Positions 55,172 to 64,000 of a stretch of 64,000 nucleotides of DNA are shown one piece after another. The translations under genes were made by a program, and so were the position numbers. The first letter of the stretch is position 1. The number at the start of each line of letters is the position of its first letter. Under the pieces are notes generated by a model that worked only from the letters and a program-made list of their open reading frames with translations, did not search any database and was not told the DNA's origin. Source of the DNA: Cryptomeria japonica (Eukaryota; Streptophyta; Pinopsida; Cupressales; Cupressaceae); NCBI RefSeq assembly GCF_030272615.1, contig NC_081407.1, positions 442,521,213 through 442,585,212 of the forward strand, read 5' to 3'.

Positions 55172-55555
55172 ATTTTTGCGACTAGAAGGCCCGACACCCT
55201 CACCAAAGTATGCTATGTTGTTGAGCTCTATGGCATATCCTGCTTTGTGGTCTCCAGGGGGAAGATCATCTCGAATGCCAAGGTAGTCGATAATAGCTTC
55301 GTCATTTTGAAATGTATCAAATTGTGCTGGTTCTTCATGATCCTAGTCAATGAGTTGGGGATGAACAAGGGGAAGGTCGTTAGTATTTTCAGAGTTCGCA
55401 AGGCTAATAGTGAAGATGTGGTTATATTCAGGTATGTCAAGATAGTCATCGAGGTCATCAATGGCACTCTCCTCATCAGTTTCGATCGTGAGTGAATCCA
55501 AATTATCATCACTAGTAGCACCCTCAGGGACAGGTGTCCTCATCCTATGTGATCT

Positions 55556-58093
55556 TCACCTAGGGCCTTGAAACGAAGCTTGTGCGGGATCCTTATGGGT
55601 TGGTTCTTGGCCAACTCTGAATTTTTTGTAAAATTCCTCCTCCTCTGTAGGTTCATCTGGCTCTCTGAATGTTTCTTTAAGCTCATAGTCACTGGAGGAT
55701 TTGTCTGAACCCCATTCCCACTCATTGGAGTCTGTGGAATAGTAATCCTCTTGTTGAGCTTCGGCCACTTTGATTTGCCATACCTCTTTTGTTCCTTTAT
55801 TGTGTAGTCTGGGATTCAGAAAACCAAGCCCCTTGGAGCGTTCCCTTCTTGTAGTTAGCTCAGGTTGTAAGGGCTCCATGACACCTTCTTTGCGTAATCC
55901 GAGAGGGCTTTTTCCATCGTACCCGAATCTTTGCAGAATTTTGAAGCCTTTGCCATAGTTCTCACAGGGTATTATAATCTGGTCATGTGTTTCCTCTTCA
56001 ACGTCCTTATAGAGCATTTTATATAAATTTTCTTCTTCTAGTTCGCCCCATTTTTGAAAGATGGTAGGATCCCATTTGAGCATCATGATGGAGATTTTCT
56101 TGTTAGGATGTGGCCTCCCATATTCCTTGGGAGAGGTCATGACTTGTCGTAAAAACATTGTTTGATTCAGAGTGTATTCTCCCATGCCTTTGTCTTGAAA
56201 CTTGGCTCTAAGTTCACCTTGTTTGGATGTCGAGGGCTTTAATGACTCAGGATCAATATATGCTGAAGAAGGAGTAGCCTCACGATTGCTGGGAATGATA
56301 GTCTCAGTATGTGATCTCAAGTTATTACAATATATGAATGGATTTGGATCACCATTGACCGTTACCTCAACTCCATTATGAGGAAACTTTATGCATTGAT
56401 GGTATGTTGATGGGACTGCCCTCATTTCATGAATCCACGGTCGTCCTAGCAATATGTTATACGTGAGATCTAGATCTAGGACTTGACAAACCACATCCTT
56501 TGTGACTAGCCCTATTCTTAGTGGTAAGGTGACCGTGCCCTTGGACGAGCGCTCTTCATCATCATAATCCTTAATGGTGATTTGGTTTGTAGAATTCACA
56601 GCTTTGTCAGAATATCCCAATTGTCTGATGGTACTCAAGGTACAAATATTAAGACCTGCTCCTCCATCTATCAGGACTCGCTTTATTCGGTGTTTATGTA
56701 TGAAGGCTTCAACGTGTAGAGGTACATTATGTGGCTGACTTATGGAGGCGTCATCGGCTTCTGTAAATGTGAGGGAGTGTGGAACGGATAGGTATCCCAC
56801 CATGGCTTGAAACTGGTCCACGTTCAGATCAGTAGGGATGGCAGTGTCTCTCAAGATTTTGTCAAGGATAGCTTTATGTGCAGGAGATATACGTAAGAGC
56901 TCAAGAATAGAGATAAGTGCAAGTGTCTTCCCTAGTTGTTCTACAAGGTCGTACTCAGGCTTGATTGATGAAAGATTGGTATTCTTAGTGGAGGCACCTG
57001 GCAACGTGATCTTACCTCGACGGGTTGTAACATGACATTCAGAGGTAGATTCAGACAAAGATCCCACACCTTTTAGGACAATTTTGGGTCTCTGAGAAAG
57101 ATTCTTAGGATTTTTGTTTTTGATAGTAATGGTAGAGATATGATTGTCCATTGAGATGTGATTGATAGTAGAATCATAATTGTAAGGTGCTCTAGTGTAA
57201 TTGGCTTGATCATCTGCGACTTTGCCTTTTCCTTTGTCATGTTTTGGGAATGGTTCCTTAAACATCTCATGCTCTTGGTTAGATGAATGTCCCTCAATCT
57301 CAATATCTCCTCTATCAATGAGATCTTGTACAATGTTTTTCAATCGATGGCAATTACTTGTCTTATGACCCTTGCTCTTATGAAACTCACAAAATTCATC
57401 ATCATTCCACCAATTCGGTTTGACCTTTGGTTCATATGGAGGAAAGTCTGGAACCGTGATTACTTTGTTTGCTACAAGCTTTTTGAATACTGATTCAAGT
57501 GGTTCTCCCAATGGAGTGTACTTCCTTCGTGGTTTTGAAGTTGTTTGATTGTTCACTTGATTGTTGGTAGAACTTGATCCAGAAAAGACGAACTTTGGTC
57601 TCACTGTGTTGGCATCAACAACGCCATCATTAACTGTATTCTTATTCTTGTTCCAAAATTTTGGTTTGTCCTTTCCTTTGAAGTCTTCTTTGTTTTCTTT
57701 GAATAGCTTGACAACTCCTTGTTCAATTAAGACCTTTTCTGTTGCTAGGCCCTTTTCAATGACATCCTTGAATGTAGACAAACAAGCTTTTCTGAGATCA
57801 TAGCCAATAGCTTTATTAACATTTTGTGTGAACATCTCCACCATTTGTTTTTGCGGGATTTCACAAGAGCATCTGCTAGCTAGGTTTCTCCATCTCTGTA
57901 AAAATGTTGCGAAAGATTCTCCTTCCTTTTGTTTCGTATTGCACAAGGTAGTAACTGAGACATCTGTTTCTATGTTGTAAGAGAAATGCTGAATGAATGC
58001 CTCTGCCAAGTCGCCCCATGACTTAATACCAGGAGGTAATTGAGAAAACCATTCCATAGCTTGATCGCCTAAACTCTGTGGGAACAACCTCAT
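55556..58093 (-). pseudogene. Gag C-terminal half, zinc knuckle, retropepsin and G-patch of element B
   Basis: An 845-codon open stretch holds, in order: the second half of Retrotrans_gag (SWGDLAEAFIQHFSYN, FATFLQRWRNLASR, residues about 1-100); a zinc knuckle CEFHKSKGHKTSNCHRLK (about 255); retropepsin around HRIKRVLIDGGAGLNICTL with NILLGRPWIHEMRAVPS (about 470-560); and a G-patch YGKGFKILQRFGYDGKSPLG with a basic run and KGLGFLNP (about 740-790). The acidic linker EWEWGSDKSSSDYELKET follows. The N-terminal half of Gag lies immediately upstream. Confidence 0.92.
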
Positions 58094-58096
58094 TAA

Positions 58097-59221
58097 CTAT
58101 GTTTCTTCTGCCGCTACCTCAATGCAAGCTGTGAAGAATTGTCTTATGTGTGCCTTGGGGTCTCCTTTTCCTCTATATTTGTCAAATTTTGGTGTCACAA
58201 AATGTGGAGGAAATGGCAGCATTGGAATGCTCTTATCGAAGGGATAAGGGCATATATCTCTCATGGTGTATGTAGGTTTTGATGTACCCATGTCCTCCAC
58301 CTTCTTTTGTAGATCTCTAATTTGTTGCTCCAAATTATTCTTGGGTGGAGATTGATTTCTTGTAGCATACCCCATGTTTGAAACACCCATTTGAGGAGGA
58401 ACTTGTTGCATATATGGATGATACTGATCGTAGACATGTCCATATGGAGGTCTATATTGTTGCGACATATATGGAGCACTTGGCATAACTTCTTGTTGAG
58501 GGACCCCATATCTGTTTTGTGTGTATAAACCATATTCAATAGGTCTTTCATTTTCCATTGTGTTGCCCCCAATTTTGACATGAGGTCTCCTTGTGTCAAA
58601 ATTTTGAGGATGTCCTTGAGTATCCACTTGTTTTGATTGATTCATACCTTGAGCATGTGATTGAGCATAAGGCCTCCATGCTGGTCCTTGAGTGTAAGTA
58701 TCATATGTTTGAGCTTGTGTATGTGGGATTGCTGGTTTTTGAAGCAAAACTGATGGTGACTCAGGCATCATATTATTCGGTCCTCTATTTCCTCCACTAT
58801 TTGGTCTCCTTTGATCCATGTTAGGTTGAGTTTGTTGTGAGGGTCGACTTTCCATAAGTTGAGATAAGTCAAAATCATGCGGTATTTTAGCTCCACTTTG
58901 TGCCATCATGTTTAAAAAGTATTGACGATCTCTCCTCATTATCTCTTCAACCAATCTATTGAATTGAGGGTCCCTTATGGATTCTTGTATGTCTGCTGAT
59001 AGTATTGAAGAATTGTCAACATTGTCATTGTGCGTAGCATTGTTGTTTATAGTGTTTGCGCTTTCCACATTTGGATTGTGTCTATAAACATTCATGTCTG
59101 GTAATGTAGTGTGCTCAGGATTGTAGAATAGATCATTGTCATACTCATAAGAACTCATGTTTGCGGATTTTTGAGCTTCTTTAGCTATTCTCCTAGATTT
59201 TTGAAGGCGGGTTTCAACCAT
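58097..59221 (-). pseudogene. Gag N-terminal half of element B
   Basis: Starts at the ATG at 59221 (MVETRLQKSRRIAKEAQKSA). It has a long Gln/Pro/Met/Tyr-rich disordered region (MPESPSVLLQKPAIPHTQAQ, QQYRPPYGHVYDQYHPYMQQ) and a short coiled coil (NNLEQQIRDLQKKVEDMG). It ends in the conserved ICPYPFDKSIPMLPFPPHF and FDKYRGKGDPKAHIRQFF start of Retrotrans_gag. The Q/P/Y-rich region is much longer than in element A. Confidence 0.9.
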
Positions 59222-59710
59222 GAACTAGGTGTTAGACCAATATGAGAGACTAGACGAAAATGACAAGAGCATGGAAGACCAAGAGTTGTATGGAGTGTAA
59301 ATGAATCTTGAGGTGTACTTGCAATGTCCAAAGTGTAAGACCAAGTATTGTAAGTAGTAGAGTAGGTGTGACTTCCAAAGAGAGGATAGTTTCTCTTGAT
59401 GAGGTAAGCTGACCTTGACTCTAAGTAAGACCAAATGAGACCCAAAGGTAAGAAACCTTGATGAGGGACCACTTAGCAAAGTGTAGTTGTATGTAGTATG
59501 TTGACAAAGTATGACGAGGACAAGCAAGTGACCTTTTGACTCAAGTTTAGATAATTGTGAATGTAAAATGAGGTATGAAGCAATGATGAACTATGTAAGA
59601 CCTTAGAACAGGCTGAATGCTAGATGAAACCTGAAGAGACAACCTAAGAAGCTCAAGTATGCCGAAACTAATTTTCTTTGTTTGCTTGACTGTTAAAGTT
59701 TTCAAATCCT

Positions 59711-59870
59711 GACACAGACGCCTCTGTATACTTCACAGACGCGATTCCCAGACACAGACGCCTCTCTATTTGACACAGACGCTGATAAAAACACAGACGC
59801 TATTCTGTACTTCACAGACGTGCTTATCTGACACAGACGCGGTTTGAACAGACACAGACGCGTTTCTGTA
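59711..59870 (-). repeat. About 20-bp periodic array in the leader of element B, proximal
   Basis: Eight copies of CACAGACGC on the plus strand (GCGTCTGTG on the element sense strand) start near 59713, 59734, 59753, 59773, 59791, 59812, 59831 and 59852. Confidence 0.85.
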
Positions 59871-61085
59871 ACCTTAGTGCAATTTTTTCTATCTGTGAAG
59901 TAGTTTTGTTGTGACCAAATCTGATTTTTCGACTGTTTTTCGTGACAAGAGGACACAATGTTGATAACTCAATGTTTGCCAACTGTTTAGACTCCAAAAG
60001 TGTGTTGTTTGATGTAAAAAGTTTTTGCATACACTTGAAGACACAAAAGACACAATGTTTTGTTGTTTTGTCTTGAATGTTTGAGTGTTTAGCATAAGAC
60101 AAGCACAAATCTTAGGGCTGGCCAAGACAATAGTTGTTGATCCCACATAGGGTTTTACCCCCGAGGCTATGCTATTCAGAGCGGATACTTAGATGCTTGA
60201 CCTCACTGGCTCCACCCTCGGCACTCACTTCTCGGGTCAGCCAAGCATCAGCCCCCATGAAAACTCCCCATGGCGAACTTTGTATCTCTACTAAGAACCG
60301 TATGTGTGTGGGCCGCTACCAGAGGTCCGACCTCCTGCCTCAACAACTAGAAGGATTTGGGCATCTAAAACAAAGAGGTGCTAGTAAGGGCATCCGCTCG
60401 TGTGGCCATACATGCGACACTTTCAGCTCTGTAAATACAGAAGGCTCCCAGCCGGTAGGGTTACGCCCTACAAATGATCAAATAAATTTGATCAAACGGG
60501 TTTATGGGGAGACATAGTGTCGGTATGAACTAATCAGCACACGTTATTCATAGTTTTCACCATGAATACATTTGATTATAGTGGTTTGGATGAGGTGGGT
60601 TTTCCTCGCTACCACTTGGGTCGTTCTCTTCTCACTAGTAGTCCTAATGACCACACGAGAAGACAGGCCCTCTAAAGAATAAACAAAAAGAGCCTATTGC
60701 TCAAGACACAAAAGACAATGATTCAATTTTAGTGCACCAATGGAAGTGTTTGCTAATCTATGAAAACAAGGCACACAACAAAATTACGAAACCCTAGCCA
60801 AGACCCTGCAACAAAATTGTTAGTAGTTTGGGTTGTTTCAAATGATTACCCCTTCCTGCAAGCACACAAGTTAGGTAAATTTTAGAAAACCCAAAAGACT
60901 TTGTGAAAAGGGGCCTTCAACAAAAACGTATTTGCCTCCAAAGCAAGCTGCACAAACCAGGTTAGCTAGATCTGCAAGAGTTAGCCGAAAACAAACCAGA
61001 TCTGAAACCCTAAGTACAAAATCCGAAAACCCGAATCAAAACAAATTTGAAAAATTGCAAAACAGAATGCACAGATGCCTTTATA

Positions 61086-61330
61086 CCAGACACAGACGCG
61101 TCTGTATGACACAGACGCGGTTCTGTAGTTCACAGACGCGATCAAAGGTCACAGACGCGACTTTCGAGTGCAGACCCGATAAGATCCAGCACAGACGTGG
61201 TTAAAATTCTCAGAGGCGATTCCAGAAACCTGCAAAAAAAAAAAAAAAATTGGCAAAAACACAGATGCGATTCCCGATATCGCAGACGCTTCTGAAACAC
61301 AAAAACGCGATCCGAACACTCGCAGACGCG
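61086..61330 (-). repeat. About 20-bp periodic array in the leader of element B, distal
   Basis: About eleven copies of CACAGACGCG and variants lie at about 20-bp spacing (61090, 61110, 61131, 61150 and so on to 61321), interrupted near 61235 by a run of As. Confidence 0.82.
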
Positions 61331-61419
61331 GAAAAACCTAAAATGTTGTCGAAAACTGTCCGATCTGCAACTTTAAAAATGCAAAATCTGCAACAAAATT
61401 GTTAAATGCAAAGGGACAA

Positions 61420-61439
61420 GAGTCCCACCGGGCATGCCA
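61420..61439 (-). other. Primer-binding site of element B
   Basis: Three bases inside the 5' LTR the minus strand reads TGGCATGCCCGGTGGGACTC. Position and the leading TGG fit a tRNA primer site; I could not assign the tRNA with confidence. Confidence 0.65.
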
Positions 61440-61442
61440 AAA

Positions 61443-62224
61443 TGTATATGGTGAAAATGGATAACAACAATAACAATACTGAAAGGCTAAATGAATTCAA
61501 CCACCAAACCCTAGCCTAACAATGAACAAAGATCCACCATAACATATGAAGATAACCTAAGACAATGCAAATAACTCAAAATCACAAAGATTATACCATC
61601 ACATGTCCAATAGGGTTTTGATCTCCATTCTTCCTATCTCCATTGATCTTGCTTGATATATTTGCTCTCAGATTTTTATATGCACAAGAGCTCAACAAAG
61701 AACGGAATGTGGTTGCAAGTAGGATCTTAGTGTAGCCAAGTTGTATGAAAGATCATTAGCATGTGTCATTAGGGTTTGACAATGAAGAAAGCATCTCCTT
61801 AAATAGAAGACACAATAAGAAATGGAGGGTTAAGATTGAGAGGTGTAAAAAGAGAGGTCGGCTAGGATTAGAGGGTAGGTATAAGAAATACCAAAATAAT
61901 GAAAGGGGTAGGTAGTGTATGAATTAAGAGATGAATGACATGTGTCATGTGTAGAAAAAGATAATGAATTAATTAAATAAATAAAGATTTATTTAATTAA
62001 TAGAAGAAGTAGGACAATTAAATAAATAAAATATTTATTTAATTTAGGAAAGGGATAATTTAAATAAATAAATGTATTTATTTAAATGAGAAATAAGGCT
62101 AGAAGAGGATAAATGAATTAATTAAATAAATAAAGATTTATTTAATTAATAGAAGAATTAGGCTTAGATAATTAAATAAATAAAATATTTATTTAATTAG
62201 ACATGACAATTTTGGGTGTCTACA
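61443..62224 (-). repeat. 5' LTR of element B
   Basis: 782 bp, starting TGTATATGG and ending TGTCTACA as read on the plus strand. It pairs with 46072-46853 at all but five positions. Confidence 0.95.
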
Positions 62225-64000
62225 GTAGGTGATACAGATGTTTGGGAAAAAGTTGGGATTAATCTTACCTCCTTGGTTTTTGTGATAACTCAGAGCTCTA
62301 TATTGCATAAAAGCTCTGCGGTTCAATGTCTCTGAATCAAATTCATTTGTTTTTCCTTGAAGGTAGAGACGCATGTGACACAGAAAAATTCTATGTGAGA
62401 CAAAGATTTATCTATTTATATAGAAGAATTTCCTCCTTTTGATCAAAGCCTTTGAGCTTAATGGTCTTCTTTTCAAGTTGATATTCTGATGACGCTTCTT
62501 CTTTCGCAAGATGTGAAGAATGGTCATAAAATTTGACTCTTTGTTGTTTGCACTTTGTTTTTGATGTGTTTGGTTGGATGAATACTTTGTTTTTGGAAGT
62601 GATTTTCTGATTTGATGTTTCTTTGACAAGAAAACAAAGCAAGCACACAAACACAAGAATGTTGCCTCAAAGGCACAAATAAGTATGGGTCTAGATTAAC
62701 CCAATCCTTGGACTTGTATATGACCCTTCCTTTAGATGTATTTTAAGGCACGTATTTCCAAAGCCTGAAGTTGGCTCAATTTGCACTTGGTTTTTAAAAC
62801 AAACACACTTCAAACACTTTTTATCCCTAAGGTCAAATGGCCAGTTGTGATAAATTTAGCCCACATCTTGATATTTCTTCGACTTTGGTACTACATACCT
62901 TATGAATCCTGCTGTGGCAGGTAAGGATGTGATATACTAAGTCTTGTACGAGCATAACAAATAGATGATCCCTATGATGGGGGAGTCACAACTTTTATCA
63001 AGCCACAAGTGACTTTTCAAAAAGCTATGTTTCTACTCAAGGAAATATGTATGGTGGGTATCTTGGGAGCAAAACCATCTATGCTCTTGCACTAAATTAT
63101 ATCGCAAATATCCTCAATCAATAGAACAGGTGGGCTACTACTTAAAGGTGTTTAGTCATGTTCAATGTTTTTGGACATAAGTTCATTCTGCAGTGACTCA
63201 CTTAAGAGCCTTGTAACTGGTGGTGGGGCCTATTTGTCCTTTCAGCCAGTTACACTGTAGGAACAGCTATACCCAAGGCTACAGCTTTCGCTCTCACCTG
63301 ATTTCTATAGCGGCTCGAAGAATTTACCGCTCGAGGTCGTTCCCAAGAGTATCGATCCCTTGGCAGGCCTCTTTTAAAAAGATAAAATTTGAGTGTTACT
63401 AACACTTTTCTCTTGCACCTAGGACCACGAAAGCCAAGGGAGAGGATAGTGTGTGTTAGAAGTGGGACCACTCGACCGACCTTTTGCACAAGCGTGCTAA
63501 ACACGAAAAACACTTGTTCTTTTTAACCCATCATCGCAATGTGGTCTAACTATTTGGAGATGTTGCTCCAAAAATCATGATGTTCTTTTTAACTTTCAAA
63601 GGCAATATGTTGTAATCTAGAAATGGGAAGTCCTGGTCAACTTAACAAAAAGCACGTTTTGCTTGAAGTAAATCGCTTGCAAGAATTGGAACAAGTGGAT
63701 TGTAAGTTTTTTAATTGCACCAAAATTTTAAGTGTGACTTGTAAATTCTTTAGTTTGATGCAAGGAAATCAAATTGTTGATTTTAAGCCCCAAAAGAAAA
63801 TGAGTCCTAACTTGCAATGAAAGCAAATGTTTCTTTTGTTCAATTTTTAATGCACCAAAAGACGAGTGACCCTAACTAGAAAACAAGGAAGATTTGTTTT
63901 TGTTCAAGTTTTAAAAGCACCAAAAAGACAAGTTTGTGATTTTTTTATGGTGAGTTTTAAACCTGCACAAACAACAAATTGTTAGTAAAATCTATGTCCA
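62225..64000 (-). other. Leader of element A, distal part
   Basis: Resumes after element B with GTAGG, the right copy of the target duplication. It is non-coding, with a less AT-rich stretch at about 63230-63500 that lies at a place similar to the structured stretch in the leader of B. The final bases (CAACAAATTGTTAG...) resemble those just before the primer site of B (CAACAAAATTGTTAA), so the 5' LTR of A should begin shortly past the window. No periodic motif array is seen here. Confidence 0.7.

Larger units (their letters stand above)
59222..61442 (-). other. Leader of element B
   Basis: About 2.2 kb of non-coding DNA separates the gag ATG from the primer site. It holds two motif arrays (59711-59870 and 61086-61330) and a less AT-rich, probably structured stretch (about 60130-60680). 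An open plus-strand frame at 60134-60517 has no recognisable domain. Such a long leader is in keeping with Tat-lineage elements. Confidence 0.75.
46072..62224 (-). mobile_element. Element B: Ty3/Gypsy Tat-lineage retrotransposon, complete ends, young
   Basis: A 16,153-bp element lies inside the leader of element A, with 782-bp LTRs and the 5-bp target duplication GTAGG at 46067-46071 and 62225-62229. By eye the LTRs differ at five positions (about 0.6%), which at slow conifer rates would mean an age of order one to a few million years; this is a rough inference. Internally it has primer site, leader with motif arrays, gag, zinc knuckle, retropepsin, G-patch, RT, two RNase H domains, integrase, antisense PMD ORF and polypurine tract. 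It looks nearly whole in layout but has a handful of breaks in the coding parts. Confidence 0.95.
30162..64000 (-). mobile_element. Element A: Ty3/Gypsy Tat-lineage retrotransposon, split by element B
   Basis: This large minus-strand element reaches from a 3' LTR at about 30162-31547 to beyond the window end. It holds gag, retropepsin, a G-patch-like segment, RT, RNase H, a second RNase H and integrase, plus an antisense PMD ORF near the 3' LTR. The second, archaeal-type RNase H marks the Tat group. Element B (46072-62224) lies in its leader, and a DNA transposon (37435-38422) in the end of integrase. It is broken in perhaps eight or more places and is older than B. Its right-hand sequence resembles B just before the primer site, so its 5' LTR probably starts shortly after 64000. 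Confidence 0.88.

Noticed and set aside
60134-60517. 127-codon plus-strand ORF in the leader of element B
   Set aside because: No recognisable domain and no counterpart in element A. The block is better explained as structured leader RNA.
61420-61439. Assignment of a specific tRNA primer for element B
   Set aside because: The sequence fits a primer site by position, but I could not match its complement to a particular plant tRNA 3' end from memory.

Overview
This window looks like nuclear DNA of a seed plant, and its composition suggests a gymnosperm. The evidence is very low gene density, stacked LTR retrotransposons, TTTAGGG-type telomeric motifs, and one spliced nuclear gene for mitochondrial ribosomal protein uS17 of the plant type. 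The species assignment is an inference; no rRNA, tRNA or CRISPR was seen.

Layout. 1-10629: the 3' part of an L1-like LINE on the plus strand (zf-RVT and RNase H remnants, internal duplications, an orphan ORF, a poly(A) tail), split by a Ty1/Copia element on the minus strand (2774-10147). 10630-13689: AT-rich DNA with nothing assigned. 13690-17390: a broken Ty3/Gypsy chromovirus on the minus strand. 17555-18668: a Gypsy gag-protease remnant on the plus strand. 18748-19990: a truncated Copia element on the plus strand. 20468-27006: gene relics (an unknown minus-strand ORF pair, an orphan ORF, PPR repeat remnants), two copies of one MITE and a tandem duplication. 27007-27407: the only intact host gene, uS17m, with two exons on the minus strand. 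29703-30161: a probable LINE tail on the minus strand.

From about 30162 to the end, two related Ty3/Gypsy Tat-lineage elements are nested. Element A (about 30162 to beyond 64000) is split by element B (46072-62224, 16.15 kb). B has paired 782-bp LTRs differing at five positions and a GTAGG target duplication. Both carry gag, zinc knuckle, retropepsin, a G-patch-like segment, RT, RNase H, a second archaeal-type RNase H and integrase on the minus strand. Both also carry, at the 3' end on the opposite strand, an accessory ORF with a plant mobile domain (PMD) followed by a coiled-coil tail. A DNA transposon with inverted terminal repeats sits inside the integrase end of A.

The part most worth a second look is the antisense module of A and B. 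In both elements the same order follows the inner edge of the 3' LTR: a hairpin with compensatory changes, a 9-bp inverted repeat, a TATA box about 100 bp before an ATG, a short first exon, and an intron of about 0.7 kb holding an array of short GCG-containing motifs at about 20-bp period. The motif differs between A and B while position and period are kept. In B the same motif also fills two arrays in the leader of the sense transcript, in the same orientation relative to transcription. This resembles a self-recognition or expression-control system; that reading is inference.
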